Shown here: piece after piece, positions 1 through 8,161 of the stretch
Position numbering within the stretch: the stretch's first letter is position 1
Layout of the letters: every line of letters starts with the position of its first letter
From: Scytonema sp035967975
GTDB taxonomy: Bacteria > Cyanobacteriota > Cyanobacteriia > Cyanobacteriales > Nostocaceae
Direction: 5' to 3'
Assembly (NCBI GenBank): GCA_035967975.1
Contig: JAWQFQ010000004.1
Span: forward strand, 1-64,000
Length of the DNA stretch: 64,000 nt
Position numbers and translations under genes: made by a program
The notes under the pieces: model-generated
What the model was told of the DNA's origin: nothing
Seen by the model: only the letters and a program-made list of their open reading frames with translations
The model's database searches: none

Positions 1-26
1 CACCCCACACCCCACACCCCACACCC
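1..26. repeat. CCCCACA heptamer repeat inside or abutting trpD
   Basis: About three and a half copies of CCCCACA/ACCCCAC sit directly before the trpD PRPP-binding motif. The same heptamer recurs between genes at 14571-14589 and in related forms near 50728 and 61750. It is in frame with trpD here, with a seven-residue period. Confidence 0.7.
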
Positions 27-836
27 ATCATTGACACCTGTGGAACTGGGGGAGATGGCGCTTCCACGTTTAATATCTCTACCGCTGTTGCCTTCGTTGC
101 AGCAGCAGCAGGAGTGAAAGTAGCAAAACATGGCAATCGTTCGGCGTCTAGCAAGACTGGTTCTGCTGATGTTTTGGAAGCGTTAGGTATAAATCTTAGC
201 GCTGACCCCGAAAAAGTTCGAGCCGCAGTTGACGAGGTTGGAGTCACCTTCTTATTTGCTCCGGGATGGCACCCAGCACTTAAAGCAGTTGCTGCGATGA
301 GGAAAACTCTGAAAGTACGCACTGTTTTTAACCTACTCGGTCCTTTAGTCAATCCAATGCGTCCAACAGGACAAGTGATTGGAGTGTGTGACCCACTACT
401 GGTAGAAACTATCGCCAAAGCTTTGTCTGAGTTGGGGACTCGCCGTGCGATCGTCGTATACGGACGGGAAAGGTTAGATGAAGGTGGATTGGCAGATTTA
501 AATGATTTGGCTGTACTGGAAAACCAAACCGTACATCCAATCGTACTCGATCCTGAAGAAGTTGGTTTAACGAAAGCCCCAACTGAGGCATTACGGGGTG
601 GAGAAGTTCAGGAAAACGCTGAAATTCTAAAAGCTGTTCTACAAGGAAAAGGTACGCAAGCACAACAAGATATTGTCGCTTTAAATGCAGCACTATCACT
701 TTATGTAGGTGAGGCGATTAATGGAGCGACTGATATTACAGATGCTTGCAGAAAAGGGGTTTCTCTTGTCAAAGAAGTTTTACAAAGCGGAGAACCCTGG
801 AAGAAGTTAGAACAGCTTGCGGAATTTTTACAGTAA
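1..836 (+). CDS. trpD: Anthranilate phosphoribosyltransferase, 5'-truncated by window edge
   Basis: TrpD transfers phosphoribosyl from PRPP to anthranilate in tryptophan synthesis. The frame is open from base 3. The PRPP-binding motif DTCGTGGDG is encoded from base 33, followed by the conserved KHGNRSASS segment and a FNLLGPLVNP segment, all typical of the family. The N-terminal helical domain (about 80 residues) lies outside the window. Oddly, the codons just before the PRPP motif are a CCCCACA heptamer repeat read as Pro/His/Thr, where family members usually have a short link such as SPLIDTCG. The gene ends in TAA at 834-836. It sits upstream of aroF, so both are aromatic amino-acid genes. 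Identity is very secure; the state of its 5' end is not. Confidence 0.93.
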   Translation, partial: PHTPHPTPIIDTCGTGGDGASTFNISTAVAFVAAAAGVKVAKHGNRSASSKTGSADVLEALGINLSADPEKVRAAVDEVGVTFLFAPGWHPALKAVAAMRKTLKVRTVFNLLGPLVNPMRPTGQVIGVCDPLLVETIAKALSELGTRRAIVVYGRERLDEGGLADLNDLAVLENQTVHPIVLDPEEVGLTKAPTEALRGGEVQENAEILKAVLQGKGTQAQQDIVALNAALSLYVGEAINGATDITDACRKGVSLVKEVLQSGEPWKKLEQLAEFLQ

Positions 837-965
837 TGGTTAATGGCTAATAGCTAATGGCTAATAGCTAATGGCTAATAGCTAATGGCTAATAGCTAAT
901 GGCTAAGTAGTGCTCAGAGCAATTAGCAATTAACAATTAGCAATTAGCAGTTAGCAATTAACAAC
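837..965. repeat. Short tandem repeats TAATGGC/TAATAGC
   Basis: Alternating TAATGGC and TAATAGC heptamers run from 837 to about 906, followed by AATTAGC/AATTAAC variants on the way to aroF. The pattern matches the short tandemly repeated repetitive (STRR) class of heterocystous cyanobacteria. Related arrays occur at 12600-12713 and 63240-63355. No gene is seen here. Confidence 0.8.
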
Positions 966-1001
966 TAGCTATCAACATGAATCAACGGAGGGTAAAAACT
1001 C

Positions 1002-2090
1002 ATGATTGTAATCGTAAAAAATGGTACACCTGCTGATGAAATTACTCGCATCAGTCAAGAATTGAGCGAAGCTTGGGGTGTGATTGTAGAGAAAAGCGTC
1101 GGTAAGCATAAGATTGTCCTGGGAATGATTGGCGATACTGCTACTATCGACCCGTTGGTTATTCAAAATAGCAGTCCTTGGATTGAGCAAGTACTACCTG
1201 TTGAGAAACCTTTCAAGCGGGTGAGCCGGGAATTTCGTCATGGCGAACCTAGTGAGGTTATTGTTTCCACTCCTAATGGTCCTGTCTCCTTCGGAGAGCA
1301 GCAGCCTGTCGTACTGGTTGCTGGACCTTGCTCTGTGGAAAATGAAGCCATGATTGTAGAAACAGCTAAGCGTGTGAAAGCTGCTGGAGCTAAGTTTCTG
1401 CGTGGTGGTGCTTTCAAACCTCGCACTTCACCTTATGCGTTTCAAGGACATGGTGAGAGTGCTCTTGATTTGTTAGCAGCAGCTCGTGAAGCTACTGGTT
1501 TAGGTGTGATTACAGAACTGATGGATGCTGCTGATTTAAAAGCCCTGTCTCGTGTTGCTGATGTCATACAAATTGGCGCTCGCAATATGCAAAACTTCTC
1601 TTTGTTGAAGAAGGTAGGTGCTCAAGATAAGCCTGTACTGCTCAAGCGTGGTATGTCTTGCACAATTGATGAATGGCTGATGGCGGCAGAATATCTCCTA
1701 GCAGCTGGAAATCCAAATGTAATTCTCTGCGAACGGGGTATTAGAACTTTTGATTCTAAATATGTTCGCAATACCTTAGATTTATCCGTTATTCCAGTGT
1801 TGCGACAGCTCACTCACCTACCCATCATGATTGACCCCAGTCATGGTACTGGTAAATCTGATTACGTTCCCACTATGGCGTTGGCGGCTTTAGCAGCTGG
1901 TACAGATTCTTTGATGATTGAAGTTCACCCCAATCCTGCTAAAGCTTTATCTGATGGACCTCAGTCTCTGACTCCTGAAAGATTTGACCGCCTAGTTCAA
2001 GAATTGTCTGTATTGGGCAAAGTCGTGGGTCGTTGGTCTCAGGACGCTGCTTTTGTATCTTCTATCAAGGAAGTAGAAGTTACAGTGTAA
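1002..2090 (+). CDS. aroF: 3-deoxy-7-phosphoheptulonate synthase (DAHP synthase, class I-beta)
   Basis: Catalyses the first shikimate-pathway step, condensing phosphoenolpyruvate and erythrose-4-phosphate. The 362 residues split into an N-terminal ferredoxin-like domain (about 1-75), which carries feedback control in this subclass, and a TIM-barrel catalytic domain. Visible motifs are VLVAGPCSVE near residue 104, RGGAFKPRTSPY near 135, LLKRGMS, the CERGIRTFD segment, and DPSHGTGK for metal and phosphate binding. The start is ATG with a strong upstream GGAGGG. Length is usual for Thermotoga-type and cyanobacterial enzymes. It follows trpD across a repeat spacer, so co-transcription is possible but not shown. 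Confidence 0.96.
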   Translation: MIVIVKNGTPADEITRISQELSEAWGVIVEKSVGKHKIVLGMIGDTATIDPLVIQNSSPWIEQVLPVEKPFKRVSREFRHGEPSEVIVSTPNGPVSFGEQQPVVLVAGPCSVENEAMIVETAKRVKAAGAKFLRGGAFKPRTSPYAFQGHGESALDLLAAAREATGLGVITELMDAADLKALSRVADVIQIGARNMQNFSLLKKVGAQDKPVLLKRGMSCTIDEWLMAAEYLLAAGNPNVILCERGIRTFDSKYVRNTLDLSVIPVLRQLTHLPIMIDPSHGTGKSDYVPTMALAALAAGTDSLMIEVHPNPAKALSDGPQSLTPERFDRLVQELSVLGKVVGRWSQDAAFVSSIKEVEVTV

Positions 2091-2118
2091 ACAAAACTTG
2101 ATGGTTACGAGAAAATAA

Positions 2119-2149
2119 GAAACCCGGTTTCTTTAAGCAACCGGGTTCC
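2119..2149. repeat. AGAAACCCGGT palindromic repeat, copy 1
   Basis: Two facing arms (AGAAACCCGGTT and AACCGGGTT) form a hairpin 28 bases after aroF. It could act as its 3' end, but it belongs to a dispersed family (see 14531, 17917, 25038, 38346, 47036, 54492, 59405, 59531). No clear T-run follows. Confidence 0.75.
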
Positions 2150-2678
2150 TAAATAACCGCTTAACACCAGCTGTATTGGAATATTAATACCAAATTAAAA
2201 AAAGAATGCGGCAGATATCTGTGTAAGGGCGAACGGCCGTACCCTATGGGAAGTCTCCGCCAACGCCCCTACAGATTCATGATGTGTTGCAAACATTTTT
2301 TGAATTGGTATAAGGTGTAATTCTTTTATTATATTGATTTCAAAATTAAAAAAAGAATGATGTTATCTAAAAATTAGACAAATACATCAAAATAATCTTT
2401 ATAGTTTCTTTTTTTTAAATGTTTACAATTTATACAGAACGATAGATTTATTAACAGTTTATTTGAGACGTTTAAGTAAGTCGCGAAGTCACATCTATTA
2501 ATCGAATCGTGATTATGTCGTTATAAACAGCAATATCAGGAGTGTTTGGAAATTTATACTAAGGAATTATTGGAAAGGAAGAATAAACGAAGTTTTTAAA
2601 CAAGCAGACTTATTTTTGTCTGTCTAATGTTCATGCATTTTGCAATTTTGAACCTAAAGAATAGGAGTACTTGTCCTC
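2150..2678. other. AT-rich intergenic region with a degenerate repeat
   Basis: No credible gene. At 2226-2271 there is a GGGCGAACGGCCGT...CGCCCCTAC element, a common cyanobacterial interspersed-repeat type. The rest is AT-rich leader. The following gene has an AGGAG ribosome-binding site at about 2665, so the end of this stretch probably holds its promoter and 5' UTR. Confidence 0.5.
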
Positions 2679-3725
2679 ATGGATGAAATAGAAATTCTTC
2701 AAAATATACCCTCACAATCTCCCTTAGGTCGTGTAGGCGATGCTGTAAACAGCATACCTGGTACTGATAACACATCTACTGGTGGTGACGGTAGCAATCA
2801 ATTTGCTGGTGGCGATACGCCAATGTCACCTTTCGATCAGATCAGATATAACATTGACCAAGCAATTTACAACGCGTTTCCTCCTGGTGGCGGAACCCCT
2901 GACCCTAACACTAGCATTGATACTAGTGGGCTTAACCCGTTTAATCAGCCACCTGGTGGTAGCCAGTCAGACTCTAATGTTGTCACTCAGACAGGTAGCG
3001 GAGAAAGCCCATCTTTTGGCGGGTACAACCCATTTGACCCTGGTATGGGTGGATACTTCAGTGACCCTATGGCAAACCAAATAGACGCAACTCGCGCCGA
3101 TCTAACTGAAGATGTCACCGCGCTAGTAAATGATGGTAACGTTGATGCTAACGTAGTTGCAGGTAGAATCAGCACTGGAGTTAATGACCTTGTTTACTCC
3201 TATACCAACTCAACTAGTGCGGACAATGCTTCTGCTACAGTTGTTGCTAGTACACCTATACCTGCAGCTGAAACGGTTAGTGAGAGCGTATTTCCTCAAA
3301 CGAGCGCAAGTTATAGTGTTTTAACACCAGTTACCGCATCGGTAAACGCTGACTACACCACTGACTATGAATCGTTCTTGAAGAATGTCGATTCCGACGA
3401 CTTATCAATATTTGCTGACCTGATCAGTGAATATGGTAACGTCGAGGGTGACGATGATTTAACAAAGGTCACCAATTTCTTGAACGAAGTATATGCTGAT
3501 GCTGGCAAAGAGCTGAGCGATCGCACTTTGACGACTGATGTTTGGAACAGTGTTAATACTTCAAACTTCGAGGATCTTCTCCGACTTGGTATTAATGATA
3601 ACTTACCAGAACAAGCTCAAGTTTACTTCGATCAATTCATCAACACCGTATCGTCTTATCGTAATATCTTCCAAGGCTTAGTTGATGATAGTAACCAGTC
3701 TGGTAGTGATATCACAATCGCTTAG
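2679..3725 (+). CDS. Unknown acidic Gly/Asn/Ser/Thr-rich protein, possible exported surface protein
   Basis: I do not recognise a family. The 348-residue product starts at ATG with AGGAG about 12 bases upstream. Residues 1-130 are low complexity, rich in Gly, Pro, Asn, Ser and Asp, with NPF-type motifs (LNPFNQP, YNPFDPG). The rest is more regular, Asp/Asn/Val/Thr-rich and acidic, and looks folded (about 215-340). There is no classical signal peptide and no membrane segment. The NPF/NPY-in-glycine pattern is shared with the large orphan at 6303-7985, and an RTX protein lies between them, so all three may be exported without a Sec signal. That is inference from composition and neighbours only. 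Confidence 0.75.
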   Translation: MDEIEILQNIPSQSPLGRVGDAVNSIPGTDNTSTGGDGSNQFAGGDTPMSPFDQIRYNIDQAIYNAFPPGGGTPDPNTSIDTSGLNPFNQPPGGSQSDSNVVTQTGSGESPSFGGYNPFDPGMGGYFSDPMANQIDATRADLTEDVTALVNDGNVDANVVAGRISTGVNDLVYSYTNSTSADNASATVVASTPIPAAETVSESVFPQTSASYSVLTPVTASVNADYTTDYESFLKNVDSDDLSIFADLISEYGNVEGDDDLTKVTNFLNEVYADAGKELSDRTLTTDVWNSVNTSNFEDLLRLGINDNLPEQAQVYFDQFINTVSSYRNIFQGLVDDSNQSGSDITIA

Positions 3726-3796
3726 TACAGCTTTGCATAAATTCGGTTTGTAGTTGCGCTTTAACGCGATCGCATCAAGTCTCACTTGAAATGAAA

Positions 3797-3840
3797 GAAT
3801 ATTGGATTCACCAATCTAGACGGTAATCCAATATTCTTTT
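3797..3840. terminator. Bidirectional hairpin terminator between convergent genes
   Basis: Perfect 12-bp arms GAATATTGGATT (3797-3808) and AATCCAATATTC (3825-3836) are followed by TTTT on the plus strand and preceded by an A-rich stretch for the minus strand. It lies between the converging genes at 2679-3725 and 3929-5017. Confidence 0.8.
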
Positions 3841-3928
3841 CTAGTTACTAGCTATTAAATCTTTGAGAAGTTGCCCCATCAAAACAGAGGGTAACTTAAT
3901 TGCAATTCAAGTACCACCATTGATGACA

Positions 3929-5017
3929 TTACGCGAAGACAATACTGCTATTGTCAATCAATGTACTAGCCTGTGTCGAACTGACAACTGCTAAGAGTTG
4001 TCCAAGCTGAGAAATTTCAGCACCAAGAGTGCCATCAACAATACTCAGGGTGTTGGAGCTCCCAGAAATATCAAAGGTAGTTTGACCTAACTGGAAATTG
4101 TTAATCGTATCTGTTCCCTTACCTTGTTCGAGGACCACGATATCATTACCACCACCAAGCCAAATGGTATCGTTGCCAAAACCACCAACAATTCTATCGT
4201 TGCCAGAGCCAGTATAAATAATGTCATTACCAAGACCACCAAAGACAGTATTATTGCCTTCAGATGCAAAGATAGTATCATTACCGCTTCCACCATAAAT
4301 AGTGTCAGCTTGAGAACCACCATTAATGATGTCATCTCCAGCACCACCATAGAGAGTGTTTATTCCCTCGCTGCCAAAGATTTGGTCATTCCCCCCTTGA
4401 CCGAAGATGGTATCGTCACCAACATCTCCAAAAAGGGATTCACTATTGTCTGTGCCCAAAATTGCCTGGTTCCCTGGAACAATCTTAAAATTGTCTACCA
4501 GCAGACCTGAATCAACAATACTATCTCCAACGTCCACTACTCCAACACCTACTGTATAGGTTCCAGCATTGGTGAACTTGAGTGTAAACGTGTTATAGTC
4601 TGTCTCTTCAGAGAAGATTGTGGGCGACAAGACAAAAGTGCTACCCGTATCAGCGAGTTCAGATAAAGTGTTTGGGATAATGGAAGCAAAAGCAAAATCG
4701 TTAAAACTTGTGGGAGTGAATTCGTTAGTCAAGAAGTTGAAGTCGAAGCTCAAAACATCCCCAGCTTCTACTGTAATTTCTCTCTTCAGCGCTGATCCTA
4801 CAGTTGCATTACCATTGCCAATGCTATCTAGAGCCGCAACATTCAACCCTAGAAAGGCTTCAATGGCGGTATCAGTAACTGTGTTACCACCAGTAGTAAT
4901 TAAAGCCTGAAAATTCCCTTCAGTAGGAACACTACCAAATGCAGTGGTTTGGATAGTTGCATCACCAATAGTGTTCCAATTAGTAAAGTTCTGAGACTCA
5001 AACCCAAAATTACTCAT
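3929..5017 (-). CDS. RTX (hemolysin-type calcium-binding repeat) protein
   Basis: Predicted calcium-binding extracellular protein. I start it at the ATG at 5015-5017 (MSNFGFES), which has AAAGGA upstream and gives 362 residues; an in-frame extension upstream lacks such support. Residues 1-180 resemble the beta-sandwich domain of cyanobacterial exoproteins (FGFESQNFTNW ... LLVDNFKI). Residues about 188-300 hold roughly a dozen nonapeptides of GGxGxDxxx type (for example GGAGDDIIN, GGSGNDTIF, GGFGNDTIW), which form a calcium-bound beta-roll. The last 60 residues resemble the usual C-terminal cap. There is no Sec signal peptide, so type I secretion is likely. Its partner or substrate is unknown. 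Confidence 0.88.
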   Translation of the reverse strand: MSNFGFESQNFTNWNTIGDATIQTTAFGSVPTEGNFQALITTGGNTVTDTAIEAFLGLNVAALDSIGNGNATVGSALKREITVEAGDVLSFDFNFLTNEFTPTSFNDFAFASIIPNTLSELADTGSTFVLSPTIFSEETDYNTFTLKFTNAGTYTVGVGVVDVGDSIVDSGLLVDNFKIVPGNQAILGTDNSESLFGDVGDDTIFGQGGNDQIFGSEGINTLYGGAGDDIINGGSQADTIYGGSGNDTIFASEGNNTVFGGLGNDIIYTGSGNDRIVGGFGNDTIWLGGGNDIVVLEQGKGTDTINNFQLGQTTFDISGSSNTLSIVDGTLGAEISQLGQLLAVVSSTQASTLIDNSSIVFA

Positions 5018-6302
5018 TGATTTTTTCCTTTGGTTCTCTGGTAAAGTGTGCAAGAAATTACACGGAAATCCAGCTTTCGACTCAAAAGGTTTCATTCAGA
5101 AGAAGACAGCCATTCTGACAGCACCCACGCTCAGAAGCGTGAGGTTGACACTAAGGATGCCGTATCTCAATGCACTTTATGCTTTGCTCAAATTTTTTAT
5201 AGTAGTGGGCTCTATATTTACTACTACAGTTTGTATTGATACATCTTCCTTTCTGCCCTCGACCTTTTTTTGTAAACCTCTTTTGTCTGAGCACATAATT
5301 ATCGTGACATAAGTGATGATTAAAATTCAATCCAGGAAAGTCAAAACTACAATAAATCTATCTAAAGACAGATGAAAAAATGATGATTTTAAAATCCATA
5401 AATAATATCTACGTGCAAGTCATCGTCGGTTTATGCGATTTTCAGAAAATCTGTAAAAAAACTTTAAAAACCAATTTTGTTAATGCAAATTATTGGCGAT
5501 CGCAATCAATGTCTCATTCCAGACGTTTTAGTTGGCGGTCAAAATAGCAGTACCACTGGTTTAGTGGATAGTCAGGTCATGCATGGGCAGTTTTGACAGT
5601 TGCCTCAGTGATGATAATACTATTATGTTGTGGGATACTCCATGTTTTGCCCAACCTATAAAGATTCTTATCTAAGCAGTATTAAGACTGCTATGGTAAA
5701 TTAAATTTCTTGACAAAGATATATTTTTACTGGTAGATTTCTAGACTTTAAGCTCATCTTTTTCTTTTCTTAAAATTTTAAAAAAATACAACAAAAAAAT
5801 CTAAAAAATTGATAAATCCATCAAAAAAAACTTTATTGTAGTTAGCGTTTAAATAGCTTAACTTTTAAATCAGTAGGGGCATTGAACACAAGTTAAATAC
5901 GGTAATACGGAGTATTTAATGCTATAACTTTTTGTAATATTTATGGGTATTGTACGTTTAAAACTAGGTTACTGTGATAGTGTCTAGAGGCAATGCAGGT
6001 GTTAGAAGTAACATTTCTATATACAGTAGTACTTTTAAACCATTCGAGAAGAGTACGAGCAAAGCCTCAGTTACTACTATTGGTAACCTAACGTTATATA
6101 GTTCCAAATCGGTCACGGCATACTAGGTTAATTTGGTGAAACGAAAACTTGATGCTATTTCAAAAGCTAGTGTCTCACCCGTGGCTAGTAGTTGATCGCG
6201 AGCGTGAATCAAATGCATAAAGTAATGTAGCAGGTTGAGTCTTTTTAGCTCTCATATTTTACGAGATTACTGTCTCAAAACAAACCAGGAGGATTATTTT
6301 TA
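5018..6302. other. Long AT-rich intergenic region containing a gene relic
   Basis: No intact gene is credible in these 1.28 kb. The region carries divergent leaders for the RTX gene (minus) and the repeat protein (plus, AGGAGG at about 6289). At 5480-5635 it holds a relic of the flotillin and WD40 genes. The remainder is AT-rich with A/T runs (5760-5850) and no tandem repeat. Confidence 0.6.
5480..5635 (+). pseudogene. Composite relic: flotillin 3' end joined to a WD40 blade
   Basis: Bases 5480-5572 closely match the flotillin gene at about 10129-10221 (GCAAAT.ATTGGCGATCGC, then LIPDVLVGGQN coding sequence). The match breaks off and, from 5573, continues with the WD40 gene at 11881-11912 (CATGGGCAGTTTTGACAGTT) and 11949-11975 (GATGATAATACTATTA). 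Two internal deletions have removed everything between. Order and strand are the same as in the intact pair, so this is the scar of a second flotillin-WD40 copy rather than random similarity. Confidence 0.85.
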
Positions 6303-7985
6303 ATGGCAAGTTCTAATGACACTTCTACAATGACCACTGGTAGCACCTCAATTCCTAACGATGCGTTGCTTGGTGCAAGCTCTTGGAGTATTCAAACTAG
6401 CGGTAATTCCTTTGCAGGTGCTGCCAATAATCCTTACGCAGGCGGTGGTGGCTTGGCGTACGGCAGTCTCGGCAATACGGTCGTTGGTAACAACCAGTGG
6501 ATTATCGGTCAAGAGAATACACCAGGTAGATTTGCGCCAGTAGTTTTGTTTACTGTTGAGCAGATGGTTGACTCTGTCATTACAAAAGTACGTAACAGAG
6601 TACCTGTGACAGACACTGCAAAAAACGCCAGTCAAGAGAACCCATTTGCTAATAGCAATAACCCTCTTGGCGATACTAAAGCACCAGCCCTAGACTTTTT
6701 GAAGTCAGTTTATGGTGAAGATTTCCCCCTACCAAACTCCGTGGTGGGTTTTTTAACAGATGTTTACAGTGCTAATGGGTTTGGCAGTTCTTCAAGTAAC
6801 CCATTTACTGGTGCTACCAACGCAAATGCAAGTACTGGTAGTAACAATCCATCAACAGGTGCTGCTAGTGGCACCTCAATGCCCAGTATTGGTACATTAC
6901 CAGGTACTGCTAATCCAGGTTTTAGTGGTGGCAATCCGATGGTTCCCACTGGGAACACGAGTGCTGTTGATGGCACTGCACCTGAGCGACCCTCCTTCGA
7001 CATCATGAACGTCATTTTCGGTAACAATATGCCGTTGTTCAACGGTGAAGGAACTGGTAGTCAATCACCTTCTGAAACCTTAAGAATAGTACAAGATGGT
7101 CTGTTAAACTTTACCAAAACGCTCAACTCTGCTGCGGGTAACAGACTGTTTAGTAGTGGTAACAATACTCCTATCAAGTCTCCCTCCGATTTGTTGACGC
7201 TCTTTAGAAATGACATATCAAGTTTCAACACCACTGTTAACGCCGTTGACGAACTTGCTGGTGGTGGTAACCCTTTTCAAGACCTGTTTAATGCTGGCGG
7301 TAATCAGGCTGGCGATCCACCTGTTGACCTGTTGTACACAGTCCTTCAAGGTTTGTTGCCCTTCTCCGGTACTGACAATGTCTTCAATACTCCAGAAGGT
7401 GCAATCCCCATTGGATATGGCAACCAGGACTTTGGGAGTAACAACGCAGTTATTGGTAATGCCAACTGGAACTACGGAAACACTAACGCAACCGTTGGTA
7501 ATGCTAACTGGCTCTGGGATTCCACGCAGGATAACGCGACCATTGGTAATGGCAACTGGTATCTAGACTACAGCAAAGAAAACAAGACTGTTGGTAATGG
7601 TAACTGGTACTGGGAATCAACTGAAGACAACAAAACCCTTGGTAATGGTAACTGGCACTTCGGAAATAACAACACAACCATTGGGAATGGTAACTGGGAT
7701 TTCGGTAGTAACAATACAGTTATTGGGAATGGTAACTGGGTCTTCACCAGTAACAGCATCGTTATCGGTAATGGCAATTGGTCTGTGATTATTGACAAAG
7801 CTGTTACTAGTGCAGGCGATTTCCTTACCAAGTTAGATACGTTGGTCTTATCAATGGGAATTAAGGACGCTGCTGATAATCTGATTGATTCACTCACCGG
7901 TCAATTTGGTCTTGCTTTTGAACCATTGAAAGGGGATTTGACGGAAGCAGGTAACAAGACTTATAACGACCTCTTCTTTGCTTAA
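6303..7985 (+). CDS. Unknown large Asn/Gly-rich protein with 14/16-residue NGNW repeats (predicted beta-solenoid)
   Basis: 560 residues, ATG with AGGAGG 10 bases upstream. No known family recognised. A short GNTVVGNNQWIIG motif near residue 60 previews the repeats. Residues 80-360 alternate Ser/Gly/Asn/Pro linkers carrying NPF motifs with hydrophobic helical blocks (TVEQMVDSVITKV, LDFLKSVYG, VDLLYTVLQGLLPF). Residues about 370-497 contain eight to nine tandem units of form GN(G/A)NW-x(5-7)-N-x-(T/V)-(V/I/L), each 14 or 16 residues long. Such regular Asn/Gly/hydrophobic periodicity suggests a parallel beta-roll or solenoid, loosely like adhesin heads. A 60-residue helical tail follows. No signal peptide. 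A role in surface adhesion or sheath is inference. Confidence 0.8.
   Translation: MASSNDTSTMTTGSTSIPNDALLGASSWSIQTSGNSFAGAANNPYAGGGGLAYGSLGNTVVGNNQWIIGQENTPGRFAPVVLFTVEQMVDSVITKVRNRVPVTDTAKNASQENPFANSNNPLGDTKAPALDFLKSVYGEDFPLPNSVVGFLTDVYSANGFGSSSSNPFTGATNANASTGSNNPSTGAASGTSMPSIGTLPGTANPGFSGGNPMVPTGNTSAVDGTAPERPSFDIMNVIFGNNMPLFNGEGTGSQSPSETLRIVQDGLLNFTKTLNSAAGNRLFSSGNNTPIKSPSDLLTLFRNDISSFNTTVNAVDELAGGGNPFQDLFNAGGNQAGDPPVDLLYTVLQGLLPFSGTDNVFNTPEGAIPIGYGNQDFGSNNAVIGNANWNYGNTNATVGNANWLWDSTQDNATIGNGNWYLDYSKENKTVGNGNWYWESTEDNKTLGNGNWHFGNNNTTIGNGNWDFGSNNTVIGNGNWVFTSNSIVIGNGNWSVIIDKAVTSAGDFLTKLDTLVLSMGIKDAADNLIDSLTGQFGLAFEPLKGDLTEAGNKTYNDLFFA
7412..7792 (+). repeat. Coding repeats, 42- and 48-bp units (NGNW solenoid)
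   Basis: Units in order: two of 14/16 residues beginning GNANW, then 16-residue units GNGNWYLDYSKENKTV and GNGNWYWESTEDNKTL, then 14-residue units GNGNWHFGNNNTTI, GNGNWDFGSNNTVI and GNGNWVFTSNSIVI. DNA copies of GGTAATGGTAACTGG are similar but not identical, so the array is not very recent. Confidence 0.85.
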
Positions 7986-8034
7986 TTTCCACATAAAAAT
8001 CCACAAAAATCATCAAATTTCGTGCATCATAGGC

Positions 8035-8063
8035 AGGTGGGCAATGCTCACCTTATTTTTTTT
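8035..8063 (+). terminator. Rho-independent terminator
   Basis: Hairpin AGGTGGGC-AAT-GCTCACCT (8035-8053, one G-T pair) followed by TTATTTTTTTT. It lies 50 bases after the NGNW-repeat gene and separates it from the flotillin gene. Confidence 0.85.
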
Positions 8064-8161
8064 ATGAATTTTTGTAAAAATGACAATAAGTTTAAGAAAT
8101 TAATCAAAGCGCCAGGGAAGTATTACTTTAGATAATTAGTTGCCCAAAAGGGGCATATCTT

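Noticed and set aside
4124..4510. 128-codon open frame on the plus strand inside the RTX gene
   Set aside because: It mirrors the Gly/Asp nonapeptide repeats on the coding strand and has no ribosome-binding site; a shadow of the repeat code.
6764..7897. Minus-strand open frames inside the NGNW-repeat gene
   Set aside because: They are explained by the low-complexity, repetitive plus-strand gene, which has a strong AGGAGG start and terminator.
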